NCBI GenBank assembly: GCA_964020155.1
Contig: OZ026548.1
Coordinates: forward strand, 1,028,501 to 1,092,500
From: Chondrilla cf. caribensis
Taxonomy: Eukaryota > Porifera > Demospongiae > Chondrillida > Chondrillidae
Direction of reading: 5' to 3'
Length of the DNA: 64,000 bases
The stretch's first letter is position 1; each line of letters opens with the position of its first letter. Below, one piece after another: positions 1-40,805 of the stretch. A model generated the notes under the pieces. That model did not search any database, was not told the DNA's origin, and saw only the letters and a list, made by a program, of their open reading frames with translations. The position numbers and the translations under genes are program-made.

Positions 1-235
1 TGTACATGCATATAGTGTTTGCACATTAGATTTTAGATACGTATCTAATAATTTTTACGTGTGCAATGACCATGTCCACTTTCTGAGAGATACTATACAT
101 ACTGTATGTACATATTTAGATGCTGTAAAAACTGTACAGTATAGACTGTACATAGACTATGTACTATGAGTATGTACGTATGTGTGTGTTGGATACTGTA
201 TGCTGGGTGTACTTATCCACTGGGTATTCCATCAG

Positions 236-23439
<23,204 letters not shown>

Positions 23440-23939
23440 GTGGGACACGCACCATTTCATACTCGAATGTGTAATTATAGACTACAGTGTGTTGTTTTCT
23501 TTGTAACGTGCAACACTTGTATGAAAATGTATTTGTGGTACATAGCTATGTGTACGAACCTCTAATACCAATTCAATGATATATGCTGTGTGTGCTTGTA
23601 CTGAACACTGCACATACAAGGTATCATGCATAATATCATCATTACGTATACCGCTTCCATGTTTGCATATTATGGACAATTATATATTTATTTCACCGCT
23701 TAAATAAACACTGCCATATATGGGAGCGGTAGGGGTACACGCCCACCCCTGTACTCCCAGTCCAGTACTATAGAACCCGTGTGTAGCGTGCTACGTGCGT
23801 TTATACATGCATAGATACTCCATGGTATAGGGTCCATACAGAGTAACTCCTTGAAAGTTTATTTGGACGGCTCTATAGCACCGATAATCAGATTTGCCCT
23901 GACCTCAGGAGACAGAAGATATCCATTATCCTGTATTAT
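23440..23939. other. Spacer between DNAH10 and the SH2 adaptor gene
   Basis: No coding exon recognised. It should hold the dynein 3' UTR and the promoter and 5' UTR of the SH2 gene. The only landmark I see is the AATAAA at 23703. Confidence 0.5.
23703..23708 (+). promoter_or_regulatory. Candidate poly(A) signal AATAAA for DNAH10
   Basis: A canonical AATAAA hexamer lies about 265 bp past the dynein stop codon and before the SH2 gene. It is the first one I see downstream of the stop. Use is inferred from position only. Confidence 0.4.
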
Positions 23940-24821
23940 ATGGCTGCAGTCAAAACAGAGATAAAGGGAGCCCGCCCCGTGGAAAAGCCTAGTCCAAAAC
24001 CTCGTATGAACGTTGCCGGAAAAGGAGAAGAGAAAGTGGCGGCTAGCACAACTTCAGTTGGAAACAGACCCGTACCCAAACCGCGAAAGAAGTCTTCCGC
24101 TTCTTCGACAGATCTCGAGGAACCCCTTCCAGACTACGTCAACTCCTTCAAGATGGACCAACTGAGAGCATCAATCATTGGCGAGGAGTCTCCTCACACG
24201 GCAGTCAAGCACGTGCTCGATGTCGAAAACAGAACCGTCGGTAGATCAAGCAGCGAAGAATCCGCAGACGAAGACTGCCAAGACTACATTAACGAGAACG
24301 TCAAGGATTATATCAACGCACCGGTGTTCCTCGGAGGACGTACACCACCTGTACGCGAAGAGAGGGATGAACTGAAAAGAGCGAATCCGTTGCCCGTACA
24401 GGACAGTCAGTACGTGGACATGAGCCCCGTCAAGTCGCCGGTGGAACTGGATGCCGACAACACATACGTGCAGATGAAAACCCCAGCTCGGGGGTCTATT
24501 CGAATCGAAGGTGAGGGAGGTAGCTTACCATTCTTTTAACTAGTGTATGGAGTTTGCGTTTGAGACGATGGATCCGCGTTCTCTGGTGCTAGAGCAAGAC
24601 CCATGTCCAAGCTATGGGGTAAACATAGGGTTTAACAAGCCTGGTGATGGTCCATGTATAGCTAGTGCATATCAATTACTAGTGTTGTAGTGGTCCAGCT
24701 ATTGGTTGCAGTGTTGTACTCAATGTTGACCTGTTATGTTGTGGATCTCAGTACATTCATCCAGCTGTCTGTACTGCCATGTGTGTGTAGCAAAACCCTT
24801 GTGTAATGGAATGGCAAACAT

Positions 24822-24883
<62 letters not shown>

Positions 24884-27249
24884 TCAACAAGCCTATTGCT
24901 CATACTATGTACTGTACACACACCACATGTAATTCCAGTACATACACACATAATCTTGATATCTTTGAATGGTTTCTTGACGCTATTCAGCGGTATTAGC
25001 ATCAGTGGGAGTGCTGATACCACATATATAATAACATTCTGTGTGCTGGATGGTATGAGTATTATCCTTTGATCTGTATTGTAAATGCCATGTGGAGGGT
25101 GAACTTGGAGGATGTTGGGTATGTGTGTGCACCCACCTACCCACTCACACACCCACACAACTGACATGCATCTCACATGTCGTGATGGTATTGATTGCAC
25201 AAAGGCCCAGCCCAAAATGGATCCAACCACATGAGATAAGGTTACATGGTGCAATATACGTACCTATGTGTATATACTGTATGTAGTGTTAACCTCTATT
25301 TGCGGGACACTGTGTCTGGTATACTTCACCCATTCAGTGGCATTGTTATACAGTTGTGACTTTGCAATTGACAAACCGGCATTCATACGTTATACCCACA
25401 CAAGTGTCGGCTAGTCTTACAGCATTCCACGTTTTGCTGTATGTCATGCACACGAAAACACAACTGGTGTACGTAGTTCACCCATTCTTAGGATCATATC
25501 GGTTAGTTTGGGTACACAGGATCACTGTATACACAAGCATGTCCCACAGGGCCTTTTGCTTGATAGTCAGATCTGAGCAGATCTGTCCTCTGGGCAAGAA
25601 TTACGATTGCATGCACTTACGGAGTTCTGTGTTGATATGACCTTTGACTTTGAAAGTACACTGTTAATGGACTGTTTTCCTTGCTTTAATGGAATAAATG
25701 GCTCCCACAGAGGGAAAGGTCCCCATACCTAATTGATATAACTATGGGCTGACACAGGTATCCATTTGTGTGATAATGAACCATCCAAACAGTACACCTT
25801 TTGATTAGTTTTACATTGGTAAGGAGATAATTATGGTTATTACCTAGGCTTCTGTTTGTAGTCACGAATGTGCCAACAAACACACTTGATTGTACTGCTG
25901 ATAGTGCTGCCTGTGGTTGTATTCATGTCTGTCTCGTTTGTATGACATTCCTTACCGCTTGGTAGTCTTGTCCTCTGTTCGATGGCTCGTTTGAAGAGGG
26001 TTCACTTCCTATTTTATAAAATCAATTTTGCTCAAATTTCTCCTGGTAAATATCAATTTCCAGTGAATGTTTTAACTTGTGGTGATAACAGCATACGACA
26101 GTGACATGTTCTCACAGCAGAGGGTTGCTAATTACAATACACTTCCTGTGTAATTATGATTTTCACTTTAAAATATGATTATCATAATTTGAGCAGGTGA
26201 CATGAAAGGATAAAGAAATCAATCATGTCACGTGTACGTATGTACGTACCTGTCTGTTTTCATTTTTTGTTAGTCCCTTTCACTAACATCACCAGTGGGG
26301 GGTGTGGGAGAGAATTCATATAACTTTACTTCACTATGTGGGATTGAGGAAGTAGTTGGGACATACTGAGATTAGGTGTCATGTATGGCCTTGGAGTGGC
26401 CATCTTGGATTACCCTCAACACGTGCTCACACATGCACACTTTTATTTAGTTAAATGCATATCATGGGGGGGGGAGGAGAGGTTTCTCCCGCCTCCTCAT
26501 GTAGAGAATCAGGTGTAGTAATCCTCCACCCCAATTTGAGGAGTTCCTACACCTCCTCATATGTAGTGGATTAGGATAGGTGTCGTCTTATGGTGGTGCG
26601 GATTCTATTCAGTATTATTGTATTGGTGGCAGTGAACTTGGTCATCAGTTGATGACAGTTGCCTCTGTTCTGTGCACAACTGCACTGGCTCTGTTGCTCT
26701 TGTCTTGCATTAGATGAGAACGGCTCTCCCGTGTACCAAGTGCCAACGTCCAAACTGTTCATCCAGCCACTCAAGCCTTCAGCGCTAGTTGGGATCTACG
26801 AGATCGACAATAAGGAGAACCCCTTGCATCCTCGCCACAGTTCTTCCTCGGCGATGGACATGAAGCCCTCGTCCACCAGGCTCACACGACAGACAGTCAG
26901 TGACGTGGATATGAGTAAGATGACGAAACCGAATAAAATAACATCGCAGCTGTCTTTGTCCGCATCGCAGAGCTATTCCCCTCGAACCCCCCCACCCTCC
27001 ATTCCACTGCCTGAGCCGCCTCTTGGCTCCAGTCCTCAGTTGAGATCCTCATTGTCTGAGCTGAGTGCATCGTGGTCTCCACAAATGGAGAGAAATCCAC
27101 CGACAGACAATCGTTCATTGGACACACCTTTGAAGAAGTTACTCACACAATTGCCAGGGTCACCAGGTAACAGGAGAGGTTAGTGCATGTATTAATATGT
27201 ACGCGTATATGATTGTGTGTGAGTTGTGTACACGTACGTATGTTCGTTT

Positions 27250-27291
<42 letters not shown>

Positions 27292-27338
27292 TTATTAGAG
27301 TGGAGTTAGCTGAGGAAACTTTCTTATTGTTTTGTGGT

Positions 27339-27403
<65 letters not shown>

Positions 27404-28673
27404 GTGCTATTAGAAGTGACACACACAAGAGTTCACCTTTTTATCAACTATCTGAAGTGTCTCTAACACATCCCTTGTCACCTAATCCTCAAGCCCTAAT
27501 ATGTCCACATTACCTCATCCTGAGTAACATTCCTGTTGCATTGGAATGACCTGCTAAGGCACTACGACCAAACCTGTTCACCCTCTACTGATTCCATGAT
27601 TTGAGTTGGAGCACCTGTCAAATTCCTAGATAATATATTTGTACGTGGTACCTGTTGTATCGACCGTTGTGGGTTTGTTGTGAGTGTGTTTGAGTACAAA
27701 CATGTGTATATACATACGTATATAAGCATTATCTTTGTATAAACATAATATTATGCATATACGTACGTACGTCATAGAGCGGTGTGTACATGTGTACATC
27801 CTTCTATCCTTTATCTCCTTGTAGCTGGCTCTCCTCGTCTGCCTCCCATTAAAAGCGGTTTCCATGGAAGATTATCAAGAGCCAATGCAGAGAAGAAGCT
27901 CAATGCAGCTGAAAACACTGTGGTGGGAGACTACCTGCTGAGAGAGAGCAATAAGCCCACAAAAGGAAAGACACAGATTGTGATTAGCCTCAAAACTACT
28001 GATGTGTGAGTGAATGTGCCCCTGTTTAGTGTTTGTTTCTGTTTTTGTTTCTGTTTTTGTTTGTGTTTGTTTACCTGTGTATTTACTCATGCAGAGTTTG
28101 TGCTTGTATGTTTGTTTACATTTACGTATGTTTATTTAACTGTGTATACTCACTTATACAGTATATATGTATGTTTGTTTGTTTATGTGTGTAGGTGATA
28201 CTTATATACATGTTAGTACTTTGTACGAGTGCTTAAGTGTTTTTTTAAGTGCTGTTTCCATTTGCGGTGTTATGCATGCATGCGTACACATGTTTGCCAT
28301 GTTGTGCGTCCTGCATCCATTCGCGGTGCATTCAAGCCACTTTGTGGCTCACCAGATCCGTCCAAACTTGATTGCCTCTTCTATTCATTTGAAAAGCTTC
28401 AAATTTTGCTCGTTATGTCCTTGAAATGATAGCTTTGAGAGCGGACGCAACAGCCATAGAGCTGTGTGTACTGTACATGTGTATTATGCATCCCATCAAT
28501 GGTGGGAATTTGATCGAATTTGAGATTGGTATGGTATTGTCTTAATGCTACAGGATTGAGTTTATATACTATTTTGACAAATTGATGTGTGTGTGTGGGG
28601 GTATGTACGTATTAGTCTTGTACATATGCGCACCACACACACATGCATGCACATGAACACCACATGTGTGTAC

Positions 28674-28747
<74 letters not shown>

Positions 28748-28970
28748 TAACACAATCCCTTTCCTCTTGTACAGACCCATGCACGTGATAGTGGACTACA
28801 GAGAGGATCAGTATTGGCTGTCTTCATCAGAGAAAAATCAAATCTCCTTCAGCTCAATTGATGGTCTTCTCCTTCACTATACAAGACATCCCATTGTTGT
28901 AGACGGCAAGGGAAATAGGGTCAACCTCTCCAAACCGTTAGAACTCAAAAGAAAGTCGAGCTCCCCTTGA
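23940..28970 (+). CDS. Adaptor protein with multiple tyrosine docking motifs and a C-terminal SH2 domain
   Basis: Exons 23940-24510, 26714-27166, 27825-28005 and 28775-28970 join in phase to give 466 residues. An alternative donor at 27178 would add four residues. The N-terminal ~350 residues look disordered. They carry two PxPxPR motifs (residues 17-22 and 44-49), the consensus bound by CIN85/CD2AP SH3 domains; YxN motifs at Y66, Y116 and Y124 (Grb2-SH2 type); YxxM motifs at Y158 and Y176 (PI3K p85 type); and YQVP at Y198 (Crk/Nck type). The SH2 domain spans about residues 353-455, with HGRLSR at its start and YLLRES carrying the phosphotyrosine-binding arginine R381. There is no catalytic domain. 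Layout recalls SLP-76/BLNK adaptors, but I cannot assign an orthologue. Motif-to-partner links are family knowledge, not shown here. Confidence 0.85.
24826..24881. repeat. (CA)n microsatellite
   Basis: CA array in intron 1 of the SH2 adaptor gene. Confidence 0.95.
27253..27403. repeat. Paired (TG)n and (CA)n arrays in opposite orientation
   Basis: A TG run (27253-27291) and a CA run (27340-27403) are separated by about 48 bp in intron 2 of the SH2 gene. In RNA they could pair as a hairpin. Confidence 0.9.
28676..28745. repeat. (CA)n microsatellite next to a 3' splice site
   Basis: CA array ending 29 bp before the last exon of the SH2 gene (28775). Confidence 0.95.
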
Positions 28971-29201
28971 GTAAACTATCGAACATTTATAAATTTTATT
29001 GTATATCGTACGTGCCTTTATGAGTCATATACGTACATTTATTTGTTCATGCAGCTCATATTTATCATTGACTGAATCTAATCGGAAATTAATTGTTTGT
29101 GCGTTTCCGAGTGTGTTTTATTCTACGTTCGCGTTTTATTTTGAACGAGTCAGCAGCTTCTCGCTCGCTTTGCTATAATTTCAAGCATTTAGCGGAGGAA
29201 T
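28971..29201. other. Spacer between the SH2 gene and RAD1
   Basis: A 231-bp spacer, AT-rich in its first part. It must contain the SH2 gene 3' UTR and the RAD1 promoter. No motif recognised. Confidence 0.5.
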
Positions 29202-34987
<5,786 letters not shown>

Positions 34988-35534
34988 TTGTACAGGCTTT
35001 GGGGGGGATGCACTCCATGTGTGTTTTGTGTTCATTCATTGTGCTGTATGTGCTGTATGTTGTGCATGTTTGCATGTTTTGTTGCATGCACAAACAACCC
35101 TTACTTTCGGTATATTATACAAATTTGTTTTTATTTCATGTCTTGCTTTATGTACACATCAAACATTCAATTAAGGAGCTAATAACAATTAATGCCATAA
35201 CTTACTATTTCTGAACATTTTCATAACAAAAAAAAGATAATTGTATTATACAAGAATATGTGAATTTGAAAATACAAAACATGCATGAAAGAATTAGTGT
35301 TCAGCTGTGTGTATGTGTGCATTATTATATATGGGCTATTATAAAATGGTTGAGCACACATGCACATATACATAGTAATATTATATAATGCAATATTGAT
35401 TAATTCCAACAAATATAATTCATAATTTGTACACATACGTACGTAGGTGCATGGACTGGAGTTTTCCAATTGTCAATTTATTAAATTAGTCATGGGAAAT
35501 TGATAATTATCAATCAATACGTGGTCAACAGCAG
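34988..35534. other. Convergent spacer between RAD1 and SHPK
   Basis: AT-rich, about 550 bp, shared by the two 3' ends. No gene seen; ORFs here are short and lack family resemblance. Confidence 0.5.
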
Positions 35535-35989
35535 CTAAAAGAGGTTCAAACAGGTCAGTGCAGCCCCCATGTCTGCAGCAGATGATGTCATCACCAGTGG
35601 TAGGGAAAACACCTTTTGAACCTCGTCTTGAAGTAGTGGGTTTTTCTGCAGAGCGGATCCGCATCCAATGATCCCATCCACCTGTGAGAGTGGAGTGTGT
35701 ATGAGATGTATATTGGGTCTGTTGTCATGGCAACATGAAAATGTCGTAACAACACAAATATATTCACAACAATGACCACCATGAATAGTATGGAGGGAAA
35801 GTACCACAGTCTGTTACCTTGACAATGTAAAATTCAAACATGTACTGGAAGTATCCTATATTAAACTGAATGGTAGTAAACACAATACTCCACAGTGGCA
35901 CACACACAAAAAACACATACCCATGTACTCAAACACACACAAAAAACATACTCATGCACTCAAACACACACACACACACACACACACAC

Positions 35990-36044
<55 letters not shown>

Positions 36045-38023
36045 CCTACCCTATAATGTTCTAATATCTCTTTTGGCATCATTGAAAATAGGTTTTCCAC
36101 TAGGCCTCTACAGGTTCTATGAAACACCTCTCCCACCCTGGGAGGGTTGGGTAAAATATTACTCACCACACCCTTACTGTGAGGGGAGTGCCGTTCACCA
36201 AACAGTGTGGGCGTGACATATACACTCATAGTATCATCTAATTCTTGTAAATCTTGTCCTTTTTGTATCAAGGTGGAGTAGATAGCGTCTCTCTCTTTTT
36301 CACTCTTTCCAATGTCCACACCAAGATCAGAGCACCAACTAGCTAACATGTCAACGAATGTCTTCAATACATTGCCACCATTCAGGGACGCTGCTACTAT
36401 GAGCTGCTGCTTGTTGAAGTATGGGACAGTCATTAGTGAGGGAGGGAGGGGGTGGTTAAGAGATGAGGAGTCGGACATCAGGATCAACTGACTGGAAGTC
36501 CCAATGTTGAGAACTGTGGTGGAGAGTATCAAAACGCAAATCGTGATGTAGGAAGCTTTGTATGGCAAACATGCAACAAACATGCAACCAACATTTTGAC
36601 TATGTCAGTCTTTGTCATTATCCCATTGTTTGCTAGGTACACATTTGATTCAATTAAAATGCTCTACTGAAATCCCCGTACAACTACTCTATCATAACTA
36701 CTAGCCTCCGAGATGTGAGGCAGAGAAGGAACACTACATTGAGAAGCGTGATGAACAAGGAGACCTATGAGCTCTTCGTTCTCACCCAATCTACTTCTGC
36801 TGTGTCTGAAGACGTTGGTCAGGAACGAGCACTGGAGGTCTCCCAGCGAAGCAGTGATCATAACACCGGAGGGTATCCCATGCCAGGAGGAGTGGAGTAC
36901 TCCGGCCACCGAACCAGGGTCAACTACCTCCGGCAGCAAATGGTCTGGGAAGTTGATGGACTTAAGACTGCAGGTAGACAATAAGAATGGCTGGTATTCA
37001 TTCGCTGAAACTCAGTCACCTCGCACTCCCGCAACAACTACAATCACCCGATGTACTAAGTCACAAAAATCCCTCAACATCTACAAACAGCTGATGTACC
37101 AGCTCACAAAAATCCCTCAACATCTACAAACAGCTGATGTACCAGCTCATAAAAATCCCTCAACATCTACAAACAGCTGATGTACCAGCTCACAAATATC
37201 CCTCAACATCTACAATCAGCTGATGTACCAGCTCACAAAAATCCCTCAACATCTACAAACAGCTGAAACACTAACACACAAAAATAGCAATAAAATGCAC
37301 ACTTTAAACATGTACGTATCTGCGTATACTTCAACTTCATCACGAATTCACACTCACATACACTCGACGGTGACAACAGTACATGAAGTAGGTCACTCAC
37401 GCACTGACATCCCAGGATTTGGACTGCACATCATAGTAGCCCCAGCTGACCGCATTGTGAGTAGACATGCTGGGTCTACTCATCCCTGCAAGCCCGCACA
37501 CAACCAGGTCCATGATGGTACCAGACGTATCGAACCTGCTGATCTCACTATGCTGGTGAGCATTCAGCCATGCCAGAGTAGCAGTCCCATACCCAGTTGA
37601 AATGGGAACCGAATTAGAAGGTCGGGGCAGAGAAGCAAGAAATTCTTTGTCACATCTGCCATCTTGCCACGTGTAAAGGTTTGACAGGGCAGCACCCTCC
37701 GACAGCAGTAGCTGCCCATCTTTCAAACACAATGGAGGGTAAACGCCTTCTCTGCATCCTTTTCTCCACAGAACACACCCGTGCATTTGACCACACACGC
37801 CAATACCGCTCACTTTCCCCAAATGCGCGGGATCGAGTTCGTTCATACAACACTCGAGACATTTGATTATCCTGTCGACGTCTTGCTCGTCGCCCAATGG
37901 ACAATCACTGGCCACTCCAGCATTAGTGGGTTCAGAAATAGACTGGAGTACATCTCTACTCTCATTATCAACGATACACACCTTTACTGACGTCGTACCG
38001 AGGTCAATACCCAATGTTACCAT
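35535..38023 (-). CDS. SHPK: Sedoheptulokinase (carbohydrate kinase-like, FGGY family)
   Basis: Phosphorylates sedoheptulose to sedoheptulose 7-phosphate, feeding the non-oxidative pentose phosphate pathway in the cytosol. Exons on the minus strand are 38023-37401, 36967-36786, 36513-36050 and 35681-35535. They join in phase to 471 residues (human about 478). The N-terminus has the FGGY/ASKHA phosphate-1 motif GIDLGTTSVKV and then GVCGQMHGCVLW. The middle exon has VAASLNGGNVLKTFV, and the C-terminus GCGSALQKNPLLQDEVQ followed by AADMGAALTCL. These all match the SHPK subfamily rather than glycerol or xylulose kinase. The start is the first ATG, immediately followed by the FGGY motif. The ATG lies 99 bp from that of divergent MVK. 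Confidence 0.93.
35884..36044. repeat. CA-rich region ending in (AC)n next to the SHPK exon 3 donor
   Basis: CACACAAAAA-type repeats pass into an AC array ending within 6 bp of the SHPK exon 3 donor (exon 36050-36513, minus strand). On the sense strand the donor is followed at once by a TG array. Confidence 0.95.
37061..37265. repeat. 43-bp minisatellite, about five copies
   Basis: Unit core is CCCTCAACATCTACAAACAG followed by CTGATGTACCAGCTCA. It occupies half of SHPK intron 1 (36968-37400). Confidence 0.92.
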
Positions 38024-38122
38024 GGCAAAAGCGAAGCTCGAACAACTTTAACGGAGCACCGATTGTGAGCAAAGGTTGCTTGTTACGGGGAATACCCTGG
38101 AGTATTATGCAATATCTCCAAA
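38024..38122. promoter_or_regulatory. Bidirectional promoter region, SHPK / MVK
   Basis: Only 99 bp separate the two divergent start codons, so core promoter elements must overlap or lie in the 5' ends of the genes. No TATA box is evident. Confidence 0.6.
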
Positions 38123-40537
38123 ATGGCCGCCCATACTCGGTCCGTTTTCGAGCCCATCGTGGTATCAGCGCCTGGAAAGGTTATTCTACACGGAGAACAC
38201 GCTGTTGTGTATGGAAAGGTATAATGACGAGTGTGTATGCTTTGACTTAGCAATTCAATGATATACGGGTGGACATACTCCTGCTCGCTTGCATGTATAG
38301 CTGCGGGTTGTGTCATCTATTACTTGTACGTCTGTAGACTGCTCTGGCGGCTGCTGTGAATCTTCGGACTTATTTGTTGGTATTGCCGAACACGGAAGAT
38401 GACAAATTTAGTGTACAAATGTTATCTGTCGGTCTGAGTCGAGAATGGTCAAAGGAGGAACTGTGTTCACTAGCTGAGCTGGTGTCGACTACAGGTATGG
38501 TGTGAGGGACGGTGTCAGGTATGGTGTGAGGGATGGTGTCAGGTATGGTGTGAGGGACGGTGTCAAGTATGGTGTGAGGGACGGTGTCAGGTATGGTGTG
38601 AGGGATGGTGTCAGATATGGTGTGAGGGATGGTATCAGGTATGGTGTGATGGACGATGTCAGGTATGGTGTGAGGGACGATGTCAGATATGGTGTGAGGG
38701 ATGGTATCAGGTATGGTGTGAGGGACGGTGTCAGGTATGGTGCTAGAGATGGTGTCAGGTATGGTGCTAGGGACGGTGTCAGGTATGGTGTGAGGCATAT
38801 ATAACCTATTATCACCATTACCTTAGTGGCCACTTATTGAACCATCTCACTAGTGATCTAGGTCTTGGAAGTAGATGACAACCTCTCTGGAGTCAACTTG
38901 CAATACTAAATTCCTGTGCATGTTGTAGCTGCAACTGTGTATTTGTATGTCACACAATCAGTAAAATTGTAACAAATCGACCAAATTGTATTACTGATTA
39001 GCGGTCACATGATTGGGAACATACAGATACCATGACAATATAACTTTCTGCCAACCATGCAATAGACGAGAGTGGACCTTGTCCTCCCAGTGAGGAATTC
39101 CTCAAGCACCTTGAAGTAAGGCACCAACTAAGACTGTCTGATACTTCTCCTGCAACATTGGCCTCTATTGGATTCCTCCATCTTTTGACCTCCATTCTCA
39201 GGCATAGGTTGAGGTGTGTGTGCGTGCGTGCGTGTGTGTGTGCGTGCGTGCATGTGTGTGTGCATGCTTAGGTGCATGTATGTGCACGTGTACATGTGAT
39301 AACATTCACAATGTTCTATCAATGTATGCTCACACCCATACAACCACACCTACATCTCCTCCTCACTGACACAACATCCATCAACTACATCCATATTGCC
39401 AAATCTCATCATCCAATGGTATCTCCCTCCCCAGCAGGTCTCTTCCTGGACTTAGGTTCATTGTGGCATCTACTCTACCCGTGTCTGCTGGACTGGGATC
39501 GTCTGCCACTTTTGCTGTCTGCATGGCGGCAGGTATGCACCAACTGGCCATGAGACTTGAAAAGGGGATTCCCCCTACTGGTGATGTACCATTGGGTTGT
39601 GATTCCAGCTGTCCTATTTCTACCCTCCCGGGAGTGATAGCTGAGGGCCTACAGGAGTATTCCTGTAAAATGATGTCTAGCGAGATTAAAACATATGCAA
39701 ATTTGGACATTCCCACTGACGTGAAGAATTCTGTGAATTTGTGGGCATTTGAGTGTGAACGGTTGATTCACGGCACTCCCTCTGGCATTGACAACACTAC
39801 CAGTTGTTTCGGTGGAGTCATAGGGTACACCTCAGGCCAAACAAGACACCTGAACAAGTATGCATAGTGCATGTAGTATGGATGTTGGATGCTGCACGTC
39901 TGTGTGCGCGCATCATCCCTGTATCTAATGTAGACTCCCCCAGTTGAGGATCCTACTGTCTCACACCAAGATCCCCAGGAGCACCAAGACCATGGTGTCG
40001 GAGGTAAGGAGGAGATGGGACACTCACCCCCAGGTGGTGAACCCCATATTGCAGTCCATTCATGCCATCTCTGAAAGCTGCGAGAAGATACTCGGAGAAT
40101 TCTCTGGATCAGAATTGGACGCTGAAACAGCAAAATATTTGTGTGTAAGGACACAAATGAATGTTGGCTTTATATTCTGTACACATGCTAATATGCATAC
40201 TCGTACACACTAACACACACTCACTCACACGAACACACAGACACAACCACACACACCTACCTTTCATGAACTCATTCCATAACTACTAACTCGTACAAAG
40301 TTCCCCTTGGTCCAGTCAACTTTGCCTTTATTGTACTATATCAATCCATTAGGAGCTCATGGAATTCAACCAACACTTGCTGAATGCAGTTGGAGTGGGT
40401 CATTATACCTTTGACCTGATTTGTAGAACTACCAAGGAATTTGGATTTTCCTCGAAATTGACTGGAGCTGGTGGAGGAGGTTGTGCTATCACACTAATCA
40501 CACCAGGTCAGTGTGTATACTGTGTGTAGTGTGTGTG

Positions 40538-40587
<50 letters not shown>

Positions 40588-40805
40588 TGAGTGTGTGTGT
40601 GTGTGTGTGTGTGTGTTTGCGTGAGCTGTGTGATCATGTGTGCTCTTCATCATTCAGACTTCACATCCTCTATCTTTGCTCACCAACAGGTCCAGAAACA
40701 CAAAGCAAAGTCAACCAGTGTAGAGCAAAGCTAGCCGAACATGGATTTGATTCTTGGGAAACAGAACTAGGGTGCCGAGGTGTCACTGTCCACAGTGTCT
40801 TGTAG
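38123..40805 (+). CDS. MVK: Mevalonate kinase
   Basis: ATP-dependent phosphorylation of mevalonate, the first kinase step after HMG-CoA reductase in isoprenoid and sterol synthesis. Exons 38123-38218, 38338-38494, 39066-39213, 39438-39857, 39934-40144, 40353-40506 and 40690-40805 join in phase. GHMP-kinase landmarks: [17 protein letters not shown] at the N-terminus; the ATP-binding loop [10 protein letters not shown] in exon 4; [13 protein letters not shown] with the catalytic Asp; and [14 protein letters not shown] in exon 6. Length is 433 residues, somewhat longer than human (396). The extra residues lie mainly after the ATP loop in exon 4. Exon 3's donor could also be placed 8 bp earlier; the chosen one aligns without a gap. 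The exon 2 donor starts a 24-bp minisatellite. Confidence 0.95.
38495..38806 (+). repeat. 24-bp minisatellite starting at the MVK exon 2 donor, 13 copies
   Basis: The unit reads GTATGGTGTGAGGGACGGTG plus TCAG with minor variants, from 38495 to about 38806. Unit starts fall at 38495 plus multiples of 24, the last at 38783. Most units contain CAG|GTATGG, a strong 5' splice-site match copying the genuine donor. Confidence 0.93.
40529..40618. repeat. (TG)n microsatellite
   Basis: TG array with TTTG and GAGTGAG interruptions in MVK intron 6, 22 bp after the donor. Confidence 0.93.

Noticed and set aside
1..235. A coding exon in the first 235 bp
   Set aside because: Sequence is intron-like (TACGTA words, stops in all frames); the first dynein exon begins at 236 after an AG.
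36715..37180. Plus-strand ORFs across SHPK exon 2
   Set aside because: Antisense shadows of SHPK plus minisatellite sequence.
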